The translations under genes were made by a program, and so were the position numbers. This document shows, piece by piece, positions 22,076 to 35,498 of a DNA stretch of 64,000 nt. Below the pieces are notes generated by a model. It did no database searches. It was not told the origin of the DNA and worked only from the letters and a program-made list of their open reading frames with translations. Source of the stretch: Trachythela sp. YZ-2020 (taxonomy: Eukaryota; Cnidaria; Anthozoa; Malacalcyonacea; Clavulariidae). Numbering within the stretch: position 1 is the stretch's first letter; each line of letters opens with the position of its first letter. Where the stretch lies: NCBI GenBank assembly GCA_016169945.1, contig JADLSH010000393.1:7643501-7707500 (forward strand), read 5' to 3'.

Positions 22076-23179
22076 CACAACTGACATGCAATCTCTAAAG
22101 GATTATACAATGAGGTTACATATTAACCAAAGTTAATAGCTAGAGAACCATGCGTGTTCCGGAAGTTGGGTGCCGCGACTGAGGTGTGCCTTGTGTGCGC
22201 TCGCGCAACATATGTTCATTAGTTGTTTGGCATGCAAAGTGTAACGATCGAAAAGGAAATTTTTATTAATTTTTTAATTTGTTTATTTACCACCAATTGT
22301 ATTGGTGTACAGTTCAAGATGCCATTTGCATGGATCTCTCCTTAATCCAAGTACCACCGCTAGTTCCCAGGCCACCTCGGTCAACAGCTTGCACCTAACC
22401 TTCGAAATTGGTAAGTATGGTTATCGAGGATAATTTGGCCGTAGTTGGCGAACATGGATATTAAGTTGTCTTTGGTCTCGCACATATTAACCGAAATTCG
22501 TGTTATTCGATTGATTTCTGTCAGCGTTTGTCCCAATTAGTCCAATTAACCGTCAAAATCTCCAGCCTTGTATTATTTGCTGTTGCTAACCCCCATGTCA
22601 ACCCCAACCTTGGCCGGTTCTCATTAAAATCTTTCAGGAAACACATGTAAGTTCTCAAAAAGGATTTTCTAATGCTTTTGAATATACTATTATATAAAGA
22701 TAACTTAATAAATGAATAACACAGTGTAAGATTGGGCCGCTTGTGGTTGAACCAAGAGAAGAAATGAGCTTCCAAAAGCTTCTGACATCTGGGCTCTGGA
22801 GTAAGCTTCTACAGATTGTGCTACGAAAATGCTGAAATTGTGCTCTAGAAATACTCAAAAGTTGCCCAAAAATTGCTCGAAAATTGAAAAAGTTGCTCCT
22901 AAAATGTGAAAAGTTGCTCGCAAAAGAAAGAGCACAAAGTAAGATATAAACTATATTTTAAACACTCTTTAGTCTCTAGCAAAATTTAAATTGTATAACA
23001 GTTGCTTATGCCATCAGGTTGACTTGAATGACACTTACTTGAATCACACAGTTATTAACAATTAACACTCAGTTTTGTTGCATAATTATTAAGCTTTGGA
23101 ATAACTATATATATTATATAAAACCTTATAAAAACTTTAAAGCCATCAAATTGGCTTGATATAGTCATGTTTCACAGTT
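22076..23179. other. no gene recognised
   Basis: Non-coding. Around 22855-22925 there are imperfect AAAGTTGCTC-type repeats. The minus-strand frames at 22521-22858 overlap each other and show no motif. Confidence 0.4.
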
Positions 23180-24395
23180 TTACTTCCTCTGACTGTTGTT
23201 ATACCTCAGCATTACAGATGCTTCTAAGCAATCTTCGAGTGTATGCTCTTGTTGGGAAGAGAATGTGTTTAGAAGACTGAACACTCTTTCCGCGGAAGCA
23301 GAGCTAGGCTGGATAAGTAGCAGCTTTTTGACAACTGCTGCCCAGTTAGGAAGGGTATCACGGTGTGCTGCCTACCAATCCACTTTTTCATCTTCGTTTG
23401 ATACTGTTACACCCTCAGCAGCAGCGAGATAGGCTGGTAGCTCCCGAGCTAAGCTTGCAATGCAGTTATCATCATTTAGAAAGGGGTAGTTTTTAAACTC
23501 TTCCAATGAATCTGCAGTTGGTTTCAGAACTTGAACTTGAACAGGACAGCAAAGTCGTGCTGCCTTAAAGGCACGAACTACTGTGTGAAACTGGACACTG
23601 AATTTCTGTTGAAAGAAATTCAAGCCGGGCTGAATGCATGCTTTCGCTTGTGCCATAAGCTGGTTTTGGAGAGCAGCATTACCAGAAGCAATTTCCCGAG
23701 CAACTGCAGTAGTGCTTGGATAATAACCAACAGCAACAGCTTGCGAAACGGCTGCCAGTTTCTCGTAGCAGGAGAAGATCAGCGGCCCGTCACCCTCGAG
23801 GTAGTAGGTAACAAAGTAAACTCCAGCATCCACAATCTCCGCTAGCTCTAAACACAGGTCTTATAGATCTTGAGGATTATCTATTATATCCAATAGATGC
23901 TGACGATTTGCAGGACAAATGCTCTCATTTTCCCTAAGGAATGGCTCAACATCGCCAAAGAAATCAGCAACCTGATTCAGGATCTCCCATTTGCTCCACC
24001 ATCGTGTTTCACTGAGTAATTTCATGGAAATTCCTGTTTTCTCCTTCCACAATAATCGGGCTGTGTGGTTACGAGAAAATAGACTCACCCAGTAACGGGT
24101 GAAACTATCCAAGACTCTAAATTGGAAATGATCACCCACATTATCGATTGTGTGAGAAAAACACAATGTCCATCATGTTTGGATAAAAGAATGACAGCTG
24201 ACGTAAGGCTGCTCCATTCACTGAAGCTCCGTCTCTGATCGCTGCTAATAACATACTTGGACCAAAATGATGATCAACAGCTACATAAGACATCAGCCTC
24301 TGGGCTAATTCTTCTTTACCTTTGCCTTAGCAACAACAACTTTAAGTCGTAAGAAACGCTGTATATTTGGTTTTCTTTTTTGTACAAAAAACATG
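23180..24395 (-). pseudogene. hAT transposase, 3' two-thirds, broken
   Basis: Minus-strand motifs in order are QRLMSYVAVDHHFGPS, DGASVNGAALRQLSFFYP, CFSHTIDNVGDHFQ, LLSETRWWSKWEILNQV, and YLEGDGPLIFSCYEKL. The C-terminal dimerisation block QPSSASAERVFSLLN follows, ending at a TAA at 23180-23182. Breaks visible are a frameshift near 24320, a frameshift near 24160, a frame change at about 23850 and an in-frame TAG at 23372-23374. This is a different hAT family from the one at 10.4-12.5 kb. The N-terminal BED zinc finger is absent. Confidence 0.8.
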
Positions 24396-26643
24396 ACACA
24401 AGAGCAGGCCTCTCCTTATCTAGTTGTGCCAAATAATAATAATACCTCTCTGGAGCTGAGCTCGCTTTTAACTTTTTTTTTTTTTTTTTTTTCGAAGGGA
24501 TGAGCTATGGAGGTGAAGAGGAGGCAGTCAGAGGGTAGCGGTAACCATGTTCGGATGGGGAAAGGTCATCAATTTTTTTCGATAGTGTATTTTATTCCAG
24601 CACTAACACAACACTCTGTCTGGCAAAGCGAAACACTCATTTTCAGGAAGTGTAGAACCACTGATATTACGCTTGTCTTGCTTTGCTTTTTCACACACTG
24701 CGATAGATTGGTTTTTTTTTTTTTGCATTTTTTTCCACTCCATTTAGATGATTTCTTGACTTGACATGTTTTCAATTGAGCTTTTCTTCAAGAGAAAATT
24801 TTCTTCATCGCATCACATATTACATTTTCCTCCTCTACCACAGCAAAATGTTGTTTAGGAAAGTCTTTCAATCTATCATCCCAACAAGTCTTATATTTTT
24901 TGTTGTTGATAGCTTACCTCCCAGTCCTTTGTGTCTGTATTTTCCGCCGTTTTCATTCTTCACTTCCGACCGACTTATTATTGCACTTTCTTCAGGCCTT
25001 TGCCCCAACCCCAGCATTTATTGCCTCTGCAATGGGATCACCTTTCGCAAGTCTCTGTCATCGTCTTTTCTTCTTGTTTCTCTGCCAGTTATTTTAAAAA
25101 ACCTCAAAAAAATGGCAATTCAACTAAAGGTAACTAAAAATGTATGGAATATCCGCTGGAATGGTGGATGGCCAGTTCAGTTGTTCCCCTTGGGCCCCCT
25201 CACCCCTCGCCGAGCTAATTTTAATCTAGTTACCTGAATTACTGATTTGAATTTAAAAAAAAAATACAAACATAAACAACACTGCACATATACACTGTCT
25301 GTATGAAGTGAGCTGAGAGAGTATAGAGTCAGAGCTGGAGAAGCAAAAAAAATGAATGGAAAATAAACAAATTTATGCAAAAAAAATGTGCACATTTACA
25401 TGAAACAACTACATTTCTACAGATTATACAACACGAACATCGCTGCATTTGTATGGAAAACATGCTATATTCTACGGAGTGAGTATTTTTTCTTCGGTAG
25501 AAGTGTGTCCCTAATGGGCATCCGTAGATATGAATATAGTATCTAAAAACGTAAACAAAGCGCCGAACGTAAACAATGCGCAGAAACTATGCGCAGAAAC
25601 TATGCGCAGAAACTATGCGCAGAAACTATGCGCAGAACGGACTTGACCTCCTCTTTATTAGGCAATAAATACCCTCCGTATGAGGTTAGATGAACTCTTT
25701 ATTAACACTGGTCAGAAGAATGAGCATTTTTGACAATCTATGACTATGTACTGATTTATATTGAAACTTTGTACGTTTTTATTAGAATTATCTTCTGTTA
25801 AAAATTATAAAATACTAACTATTAAAGACTGTCTAACACTATTATATACTATCATAGTTATTCTGTATTGTATATTGTACCATACCGTACCGTACCGTGC
25901 CGTATTAATATTTTGAATAGCAAGAGTCCTGCGACTTCTGTGCAATATTTTGAATAGCAAGAGTCCTGCGACTTCGTCTACCATAAATTCAACGTCAAAA
26001 TTGAAAATATATGATATTATACATTTTTAATTAGTACTATTTTAATATCACTGCAAAAAGGCAACTTATCTATAAAATAAAACTTCGAAATAAAAAAACT
26101 TCCTGAGACCTGCTTACATAGTCTGATTCATAAGGATTGGAAAAGTTAGTATATCAAATCACTCAACTGAATATAAAATTACAATAATCACTCCTTGATG
26201 ATCCGCCATCTTGAATTTTATCGTTGTGCTCGGAGGTGCTTCGTAGAACTTCGTCACCTGGTTCGACCTCAGAGGAGGAATGGTGACTATACCATAGAGT
26301 AAATATTATATAGAGGGTTCACTCTCTTGGGAACCTTTGAATTTTTTGGGGTCGCGCATATCGCATTACGCATGTTGGCCGCCATTTCTCTGGCCAGTCA
26401 ATTGCTTTTTCTGGCCAATAAGCACGCTGAACTGGCTGATCCGCCATTTTCCTGGCCAGTAAACTGCATATTTTTGCATAAAAAACCGAGGACACGTTGC
26501 ACCGCTGAGTGGCCCTTCTGTATATATCTTTCTTCTGTGACTATACTGTGATGTTTTGCGGTTAATTATATATTATTCATTTTTCGGACGAGCGCGCTCA
26601 TTATTCGCTTGGCTTTCGCTATCAACACAACAGGAGTGAGAAT
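24396..26643. other. repeat-rich intergenic region
   Basis: No supported gene. It holds a poly-T run (about 24473-24493), a 13-bp tandem GCGCAGAAACTAT repeated about four times at 25577-25635, and a 31-bp direct repeat (TTTTGAATAGCAAGAGTCCT core) at about 25908 and 25945. The end 25540-25660 matches 9627-9720 in inverted orientation. Overlapping open frames at 24507-25395 have no motifs. Confidence 0.45.
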
Positions 26644-28190
26644 ATGGCGGATTTTATAAGCCCAATTTTCGGCCATAAAGCTTCAGTTTTGGAAGGACAT
26701 GAGCTTATTTTTGTTCATTGTGTAACGTCGGAGCCTATGCTGCTGGTTCCCAATGGGTTATCGTGTGTTCAGTTTGAATGTTGTGAGATTCACATCAGTT
26801 TTTTGGATAGTTTGGACATCAGAAGAATCGCTATTTGTCCAGCAACTGTTAATGGCATAAAAGTTGACGAAATGTTCGCTGATTGCAGTAGTCCCGTACA
26901 GATAGAGATACATTCCAGTTGTATTTTTAAAGTATGTATTAAAATAAAAGCAAATAATTAGCGAAGCAATTATAGGTTATTTTCACTTTGACTTTCAGGC
27001 TTCACCTTCATCAAAGCCCGTTTTTGCTTTTTAATTTCAGATTTCTGGGCTTGTATATGATTCATACTCTGATAACCAACGTCTTCAACCAACATTTAAT
27101 ATAATATTTGTGCTGTCTATTTTCAAATTTATATGCATTTTTATGGCTGGGAATCCAGTTACTGTAAAGTTTATAGAGAAGCTTTATTTTGTTGCTATTT
27201 ACTACAATTTAGTCTTTACTACACTACCAATATTGTTCTCATATCTTGTAGTTCTCGGACCTCAATGATCCTCGGCGAGATGAAAAAGAACAAAATATTG
27301 TCTTTTATAATGTTATTTTATGGGATTTTGATATTCTGCCAACACCACCTTCTCAAGCAGTTCAACCTCGAGATCCGGATACTGTTAATGAAGACTTAGA
27401 CAACGTGTTGTCACCAGTAAACTTACAAAGGGAAAAGTGGATGTAACTGTACCCTACAACCAATAAATCCTGTGTGCTTGGTGGGTATTCCAGTTCATCG
27501 GATGTTGAATGATGATGATGTGATGAGAGAAAGAGAGATGGAGGAAATCAGAGAATTAACTCAAACTTTGGATGTGGAAGATTTTGTAACAGAGGAGACT
27601 GATGATTCCAGGGAAGACGACGATGGTCTTGATGAAGAGGATGGTGATCTTGATGGTGCTGGTGATCTTGATGGTGCTGGTGATCTTGATGGTGCTGGTG
27701 ATATTGATGGTGCTGGTGATCTTGATGGTGCTGGTGATCTTGGTGGTACTGGTACAGGTGATGGTAATGATGGTGATCTTCATGGTGGTGATGATGATAA
27801 CAGGGAGATTTTATATGCTGAAAAATTTGTTGTTGTTGGGTCTTGGCATGAACAAAGATACCAAGGTGCTCTTGCAAGCTGCATGTGGAGGAGATCGGCA
27901 AAGCTTGATTTACAATTTAATGTGGAATCTGAACCAGACAATGTTAAAGACAAAAACGCTTTGAAATTTTCAATTTTTCACAACAACAAGTGGCATGAAC
28001 AAAATACCTAAACTTAAGCGAGCTATGCATAGAAACGAAGTACAATCAGTTTCTCTCGAAAGTTTAAAGAGAAGATATACTCCCAGGGAAATACATTACT
28101 CTACTGTGCAGCATTGCTGATTGTGAAAAGTGGACCATGGGACAGAGATGATCCAAGAAACAATTATAACAGTGATACAGATTACTAGAA
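26644..28190 (+). CDS. multi-exon HIRAN-like gene, copy 1
   Basis: The ATG at 26644 (GAATATGGCGG context) opens a 96-codon exon reading EGHELIFVHCVTSEP, with donor AAA|GTATGT at 26931/26932. A likely second exon starts after TTTTTAATTTCAG at 27041. A third starts after CATATCTTGTAG (about 27251), encoding WDFDILPTPPS and DLDNVLSP. The last block (27472-28011, continuing to about 28185 in another frame) encodes INPVCLVGIPVHR, an acidic stretch, six DLDGAG repeats and FVVVGSWHEQRYQG. Next come LQFNVESEPDNVKDKNALK and, after a frame change near 28000, KIPKLKRAMHRNEVQ and VKSGPWDRDDP. The EPDN.kD.NAL core fits a HIRAN domain, a DNA-3'-end-binding fold. Frame changes in the last block mean the copy may itself be damaged. 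Exon joints are inferred. Confidence 0.5.
27646..27753 (+). repeat. coding 18-bp minisatellite (DLDGAG x6)
   Basis: Six 18-bp units based on GATCTTGATGGTGCTGGT encode DLDGAG (variants DIDGAG, DLGGTG). Because the unit is a multiple of three the frame is preserved. The inverted paralogue at 40.2-40.5 kb lacks the array, so it expanded after duplication. Confidence 0.9.
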
Positions 28191-28528
28191 TATTGTAAAT
28201 TATTGTGTTTTTATCTTTTTGTGGAAGTGCAGGAACCCTTTGTACAAAGACCTGTTGTTATTGGAAGGCACATTTGAAAGACTGGAAGGAGACAAATTTT
28301 GTCCAGGTAATTGTCTGCTGGGTTACACTCCCTTCCACAACTGTGTGCTATCAAATGTTACAAATTGACAAGTAATCATACATATATACAGCTGTACTAC
28401 AGATTGTGGTTTTTATGATTTTTACATGTGTTGTGATTGCTTTCATAGCTGCTGTTGTGGCATAGTGGCAAGTCTTTATTCCACGAACATAAAAGTTAGA
28501 GAAGTATGAAATACTGAGTAAGTATGAT
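28191..28528. other. no gene recognised
   Basis: Short AT-rich flank between the HIRAN-like gene and the adjacent TIR element. Confidence 0.3.
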
Positions 28529-31500
28529 CTACAATCAGTGACATTGAAATTTGGGACACTTGTATAGAAAGGGTATTTTTTGTACAATTGTGTGCAAAAT
28601 TAACTGTCCCCCCTCCTCCCGTTTTCAATGTTGGAAAATCTGCTGGAAAGCCTAATACGCCAATATATGACAAATATATGTAAACATGTTAAATGCATGA
28701 CTACTGAATTGAAAAGGGGGGGAAGGGGGAGAATTTTGCCTTTAAATTCCCATAATTTAATCTGACTGTTTCTGATTTTATTTTAAGTATCATACTTTTG
28801 AAATGTCTGTATGTGAAAAAAAAAACAACTATCTTTATTATCTTTTCAATCAAACTGAATTCAAGAATTGTTGTGAGATTGATATAGATAGGTCATTAAT
28901 TCATTAAGTTATAATATTATGAATAAAATTATTTTTCATTTTAATATCAAAAAATAGCACGACTGCAGAGCAGCAACTGCAGAGCAGCTTGCCTTCTTGC
29001 CTCTTAAGCCAAATATTCATGACGGAAAATCGTGCTAATTATGCGTAAAGCTAAGAGTTTTTAAGCGGTTTGAATAAAAAAAATAAATATAAAAAAACTG
29101 AAAAAGTCTTATCAAGTAAACGTAAATCATTGACACAACGAGATGACGCAAACTCAAAACATAAAAGCAAAAACTCGAGAGAAGTCCTAATAGTCTCACT
29201 TATATTTATATTTTTTTATTTTATTTTTTATATTTGTGACTGAATACATGCATGCCAGTAGCAAAATATATTTATTTCAAAAAATTATGCCTTGCCTAAC
29301 TAATGCATTCGTATTACATAATGCTTATGCATACCTAATGCTAAAACAAAATTGTTGTGTTTGTTAATATTATTGCTTATATATAGATTATATATATATT
29401 ATATAATATAATATATATATATATGCCATATATATATGTGTGTTTTTAAAAATTTATTTTTTTTATTTTAATAGATACAAGTAACCACAAGTAACCATAT
29501 TAAATAATAACTATATATGATATACTTATATATATATACTTACTTATAGGTTACTTGATTTAATTTGGTGCTTATATGCTTATTATGATGCGCTATTTGA
29601 TCTTGGATGATGATTATTCGTCAACACAATTAGAATTGTTATATTTGTCCAAAATAACTACACATTGCATTTTATTTGAATGCATAAAGATGGTTACTTG
29701 TGATACGTGCGGTTACTTGTGCTGACGTGCTTGCACTTGTGCTCTTTAGACTTTCCTGATAATTACTTGAATTTAGTTTTAAATCACATTTTGTTTTTGA
29801 TTTGTGTGTAAATGTGGTATTTGTTGAAATATTGAGCAACAATTAAAATATCCAATCATATTCATGATTGCATATATATAGCGTCATATATATATATCGT
29901 GTAATAAAAGTGCCAATAATAAATATTTCATATAGTTGCAAATAGCAATAATATACAACGTACTAACATGCTATAAAATATATATAATTATAGATATAAT
30001 AGCAATATATACAGCATAAAATATATATATAGATAGAAAAATCTACAGCAAATATGAGCGAAGATTTACGAAAGATAATCATATACCATTTATATGACTT
30101 AAATATATAAGAATTACCAATAAACAAAAATTAACTACTTAACTAACAATAAGAAAAAACAGAAATAATCAGTGACATTGAAAGACATACAAGAAAATAC
30201 ATTTACATATTTGACATGTGTAAACTGGTATACTGGTTAGAAAGGGTATTTTTGTAAACAATTGTGTGGTAAACCCCTCCCCGAGCCCCCTGCTGGTTTT
30301 TATAGCATGGAAAATACATAAGAAAACTATGACTAGACAGACAATAAAGGGGAAAGGGAGAATTGTGCCTTTCAGGGCCAATCTCAGGGAAAGGGGATTT
30401 TTGATTTTTTTACTGCGTTATCATACTTATGAAATGTTTGTACTGTAACTAAACAACTTATCTTTATGAAACTTTCAGAAACTTAACTGTGGTAATTGAG
30501 CTATTGATCAGTCGATACCATTCCAAAATTCATTAATTGATTAATTATTAGGTTCCAATAGTTTTCAAATTATATAATAATAACGTAACAATGGCCGATT
30601 TTAATATCAAACATATTGCTTTAGCCCATTAAATGAGGCTCTTAGAAAGCTTCGCTTCGAAATTTGCGCCTCGAAAAATGGCGCAAGTAAATTTAAGCGC
30701 GAAATAATAAAAAAGCTGAAAAGAAAATCTAAGAAATCAAAAAAAGCGAAATCAAAGAAAAGCGAAAATCAGCTGAAAAAGTCAAGAGCATGCAAAGAGA
30801 AAAGAGATGAATAAGTCCTAAAACTAGCATTATTATATTTATTATACTTATCAATTGTTTTTTAATTACATGCATACCAGTATTTACATATATTTTATAA
30901 TGTTTACATTTGCTATGTAATGCATATATAAAATATATTTTAAAAATATATAATTAAGTAGCACACAATTAATGTAATGCTTATTTTGTATTTAATGCTT
31001 ATATTTATGCTATTGCTATATATATATATAATATTTATATATATATATTATATATATATGCATATATTTTATGCATATAATAATTTACATATATAAAAAT
31101 AACAAGTAACCATGTGTAACTAAAAATAACAGACTAATATTAAATAACTTTTTGTAACTATAATATTAATGAACTTTATTATATATTATATATGATAACT
31201 ATTCACTTGTGGTTACTTGTGGTTTACTTAAGCTATTTATACTTGGTTAATGATTATTATTCAACAAATAGATAATTCATTACCAATGTGTTCATTAGAC
31301 AGTTATATTTGTATTAAAATATCTATACTGTGCATTAATATTTGTTCATGCATAAGTACTTACTGCATTTAGATGTTCTGCATTTGTGCTTATACTTGCT
31401 CTTTGCATGATTATTATTTTGTTTCACAAATTGTATTCATACAAATTGTGTATTTTGTTTGTAAAATAGTATTTTGTCCAATACTTTGAATTATATATGA

Positions 31501-32081
31501 TCCATATTTATTAAGCAAATAATAATAGCGATCAAATCATTATATATATCATATGTATATGCCAGCAATAATAACAATACATAATAAGTATTATTAATAT
31601 AAGCTATTACATACATACGCAAATTATATATATAAAAATATAAATATAGGATAGCTATACTATATATATATATAATATAGATAGAAATCTCATTAGCAGC
31701 TGAATCACATCTTTAATCTTCATACGAATCACATCTTACCATATGATACTATTTATAAAGATTATTTATATAATAGCAATTTACCACCAAATTAATAAAT
31801 CAAAATAGCAAAAACAAAAAAAAACTAGCAGAAAAAGAGAAAATTGAACATTGGCACACTAAATGTATTTGGGGACACTTTTTGTATAGAAAGGGTATTT
31901 TTATAAACAATTGTGCAAAATTCATTGTCTGGCCTTCCCCCTGGTTTATCTGCTGGAAATAAATAAAGACACATAGCAGAAAATAATAAACAATAGCATG
32001 TAACATAAAAGAAAAGGTGTGTAATTTTGGTATAATTTTGGGGGGGGGGCAATAATTTTGTCATTATGTCACTGATTGTAG
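28529..32081. mobile_element. AT-rich element with 16-bp TIRs and diverged internal tandem copies
   Basis: CTACAATCAGTGACAT at 28529-28544 is matched exactly in inverted orientation at 32066-32081. Inside, a block with GAAAGGGTATTT, ACAATTGTG and C-rich sequence recurs at about 28565, 30240 and 31890. The sequence after each copy is also similar (GGGGAAAGGGAGAATT..GCCTTT, TATCATACTT.TGAAATGT). The interior therefore looks like two diverged repeats of about 1.65 kb plus a partial third. TA-rich microsatellites lie near 29390-29430 and 31018-31060. There is no coding capacity. A target duplication was not found. Confidence 0.6.
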
Positions 32082-33409
32082 TTGAATAAACAGCTAAGTC
32101 CTAACCTAATACTTCGTTGCAGCATTGTATTGAACCATATTGCTTAGGTTATGATGTCATGTTTCATGATTGATAATATATTTTTCTAAGCATTTACTAG
32201 GATAAGCACAGTGTTACATTTGTAGAATTTAGACATCATACATATACTTTTAATTAGACTAGTACATACAGTATTTCATCATAGTTTAAGTTTTACATTT
32301 GAAAGTTTTATTTTGAACATTTAGATTATTTGTTGGATTTTTTTTACATTATTCATTAACTTGGAATTAAGATAATTGTACATATTATGTAGGATCTATA
32401 ATTTCAGGAAATAAATAGGTTAACATGTAAATCTAGAGGTACAAATTATCAGTTTTGTGACTCTAGATAGTATAGTTAAATAAGTGATAGAGAGTAGGTT
32501 TCTCTAGGCAGAGTAAAAGCACCATTTTCTTAATCAACCTAATTCTTCCAATGTGTTTTGGTTGAATGAAAATGGTGCAACATTTCTTAAACATTTTATG
32601 CATTTCTTATTTCAGGTCTACTGTAATTATGATATGATTTGTAACTTGAATTTTATGAAATAAATAAATTGTTTTCATAAACAATTCACTGTGTGTATTT
32701 ATTATATTGTCTACCTAATTAGTAACAACCTGGGTGCCAGAGCCTCTGGGGGGTTTATTGGGGATGTGAGAAGTGACGACCTCCATAAGTCATAACTGAT
32801 TTGAAAACAATTCCTGTCTATATTTTGCTCAGATGGATTTTCCAATTTTGCTCTGGGGGTGTGCAAAAATTCAGGAAGGTGTAACAGAATTAAACTTTAT
32901 TTCAATCATATTACATCATGTTACATTATGGTTAGGTGTTACATTATTGCCAAAGCCAAATGCAGGAACAGTTTGTTCAACAAATTTTCTAAATCACCAT
33001 TTTGTAGACAACTAGCAAGTTTAAACACATTCTCCACTGTAAGTAATGGTAAGCATCACTTGTTGTTGGTGGTGGTGCAGAGGGTGGTGTTGGTAGGGGT
33101 GCAGAGGGTGGTGGTGGTGCCGAGGGTGGTGGGAGTGCTGAGGGTGGTGGTGGCCTCTTATCAATCACTAGTTCTGCTAAACTGTCAGATAATGTCAAAC
33201 CATAATGGATTTCAGCATCTTCCTATGTTGCAAACGTTTTCCTGTACACAACAGTTACTCGTGATTGCAGATGGCAATCTATATAAAAGGCATGAAAACA
33301 AGAATGAAGTAACATATCTATGATTGAATATTTAAAAAACAACCTTGATCTTACTCTTTTTATACTAAGGGCTTTCAAAATAAGCCAGCAGCTGCTGGGT
33401 TACTATGAG
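32082..33409. other. no gene recognised; GGTGGT-rich tract
   Basis: AT-rich with a GT-rich imperfect repeat (GGTGGTGGTGCAGAGGGT) at about 33065-33165. The proline-rich minus-strand frame there is a product of this repeat. Confidence 0.4.
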
Positions 33410-34646
33410 GTTTACCGCTGGCAACTGTGACCTGTCGGTCAAATTTTAGAACAATTTCAATAACAGACAAAGTTCGGTAGATCATTCCAAAGTCTAGGTG
33501 CATGTATAGAGAAAGCTCTCAGGCCATGTGTCTCTAACTTCATATTCCCATTAGAACGCAAAGTTCGACCAGGACTATACACCACCAGAAAATCACTTAG
33601 GTACTTGGGTGCTAAATTATATAAGCATTTATAAGTCAGTAAATTGATTTTAAATACTATTCTCAGTTCAATAGGCAGCCAATGTAGTTCTTTTAAAACG
33701 GGCGTAATATGATCATATTTTGGTGCTCCAACTATGACACGGCTGCGGCATTCTGGACATTTTGCAACTTTGATATCAAGTAATTAGGTAAACCAAACAT
33801 CAGCGAATTACAATTGTAGATCTTCGAAATGACCAAGGTCATCACCAAAGTTTAAATAATTTCCACTGATACATATTTCCGGATCTTAGCAATATTCCGT
33901 AATTGATGGAATGACGATTTGACAACTGTTTGTATATGCTTTCTGTGATTCATCAAAAATCACCCCAATGTTTCTTGCATGAGCACTTGGAAAAATAGCA
34001 TCATTTCCTATCTTGAGCAAACCAAAAGGAATGTGTAAGCGAAATTTGGAATGTAATACAAGAAGTTCAGTCTTCTCAGTATTCAACTTTCATTTATTCA
34101 TCATCATCCAGTTGTTGACTTCAACCATACACAGTTCAAAACGTTGTTTAACAGTCGCTAATTCATTGTAGTCCTGACAGCTAAAGGAGGAATACACTTG
34201 ATCATCATCCGCATACAAATGGAATGATAATCCATGTTTACGGAATATATCTCCAATAGGAGCTGTATACAACAAGTACAACAGCGGCCCAAGGACTGAA
34301 CCTTGTGGGACTCCGCACTCCACTAGGTTAGGCTCTGAGGTACATCCATCAATTTTGACAAATTGACTACGATTTCCAAATAAGATTTAAACCATGCAAG
34401 TACCTTTCCTTTTATTCCAAACCGAGTTGACAACAATCTTTCCAAAAGAATTTCATGATCCACTAAGTCAAAAGCAGCAGAAAGGTCTAGCAGCAATAGG
34501 ACCACACAGCAGTTATTATCAATTTCAATTAATATGTCATTCTGTACATGAACTAATGCAGTCTCACAGCTATTATATTTTTTGTAAGCTGATTGAAGAC
34601 TTTCTTCAAGTCCATTTGTTTCCAAATATATTAATGAATTAGACAT
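33410..34646 (-). pseudogene. LINE reverse transcriptase fragment (CR1/Jockey-like)
   Basis: The minus strand gives [36 protein letters not shown] (motif A), CGVPQGSVLGPLLYLLY (motif B), and FHLYADDDQVY (motif C, YADD). Then come NTEKTELLVL and IGVIFDESQ, and, in shifted frames to about 33440, the thumb/C-terminal region (LHWLPIELR, RTLRSN). It is 5'-truncated before the endonuclease and broken by several frameshifts. Its family differs from the 2A/PHD LINE at 2.5-6.1 kb. Confidence 0.85.
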
Positions 34647-34667
34647 CTAACAGTAGCATTAACTTAC

Positions 34668-35202
34668 TTGATAAGAGAATGTTAGAAGAAGTACCACATT
34701 TAATATGTTTGGCACCATCGTTCCAGAAACTGTTCTTTTTACCAAATGCTGGCCACTCTCCAACAGACATTTTTCCATATTTTGGATCTGTTTTGGCAAT
34801 CACTATGAACTCAACAAATGCCTTGTCTTCCTCAAAGGTCCATTGATGAAATTTTACTGGGGACTTCTTTGTAGGAGTAAGTTTCCTCTTTCTACTAGGA
34901 AACTACAAATATAACCGATTCTACATTCAATTATTAAATACGAAATAGCTTTCAGTTGAACAACAGTTGACACTTGACACGCTGTATTTATCTGTATATA
35001 TACAGCAAGTGCTATAAATGAAACCTTTGTATAATTTTTACCTTTGGTGACATTCCAGGACTCTGAAACAAAGCTCGACTGGATGATGAATCACAGGTTT
35101 CCCCGGCGTATCTCCTTTAGAAATATATGCCCTCTTGGCAATATCATTTTCCTCATCAACAATGTCAATAATATTATAAACATCGCTGTCGTCAGATTCC
35201 AT
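34668..35202 (-). CDS. two-exon 5' part of an unknown gene
   Basis: The ATG at 35202 opens an acidic exon (MESDDSDVYNIIDIVDEEND) ending at donor AAG|GTAAAA (35042). The second exon, 34668-34902, follows acceptor ATATTTGTAG. It reads RKRKLTPTKKSP then HQWTFEEDKAFVEFIVIAK and GEWPAFGKKNSFWND, and ends at donor CAA|GTAAGT. The W-T-F-E-E-D-K-A-F start resembles a Myb/SANT-like helix. A one-base discrepancy (G-run near 35105) is needed to keep exon 1 in frame with exon 2. I do not recognise the gene. Confidence 0.4.
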
Positions 35203-35498
35203 TTTTTCCCAAATTCTATAATAAAATAGAAAAATACAGTCAGTACAGTTAAATATATATTGCAGATATTAAACAGGAGAATCAACATATATAGCAACAT
35301 ATATGCATATTTAAATATGTTAGAGGCTAAACCAGGATTCTCTGGTTAAAATTAACTTCGACGGGTAGTTAATAATTAGAAGTGTCAACTAGTCTGACAC
35401 AAACAACAGTATACAATTACATATAAACACAATAGAAGTGTTGTATAGTGACTTCCTATATGTATGCAAATGTTAATAAGTACAAAAGTATATTAAAA
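35203..35498. other. no gene recognised
   Basis: AT-rich flank upstream of the two-exon gene and downstream of the Penelope fragment. Confidence 0.3.

Noticed and set aside
24507..25395. Several overlapping ORFs on both strands
   Set aside because: They occupy different frames of low-complexity sequence, lack any motif and have no splice context.
27548..27901. His/Gln-rich minus-strand ORF
   Set aside because: It is the antisense of the DLDGAG-coding minisatellite.
32989..33198. Proline-rich minus-strand ORF
   Set aside because: Produced by a GGTGGT-type simple repeat, with no further support.
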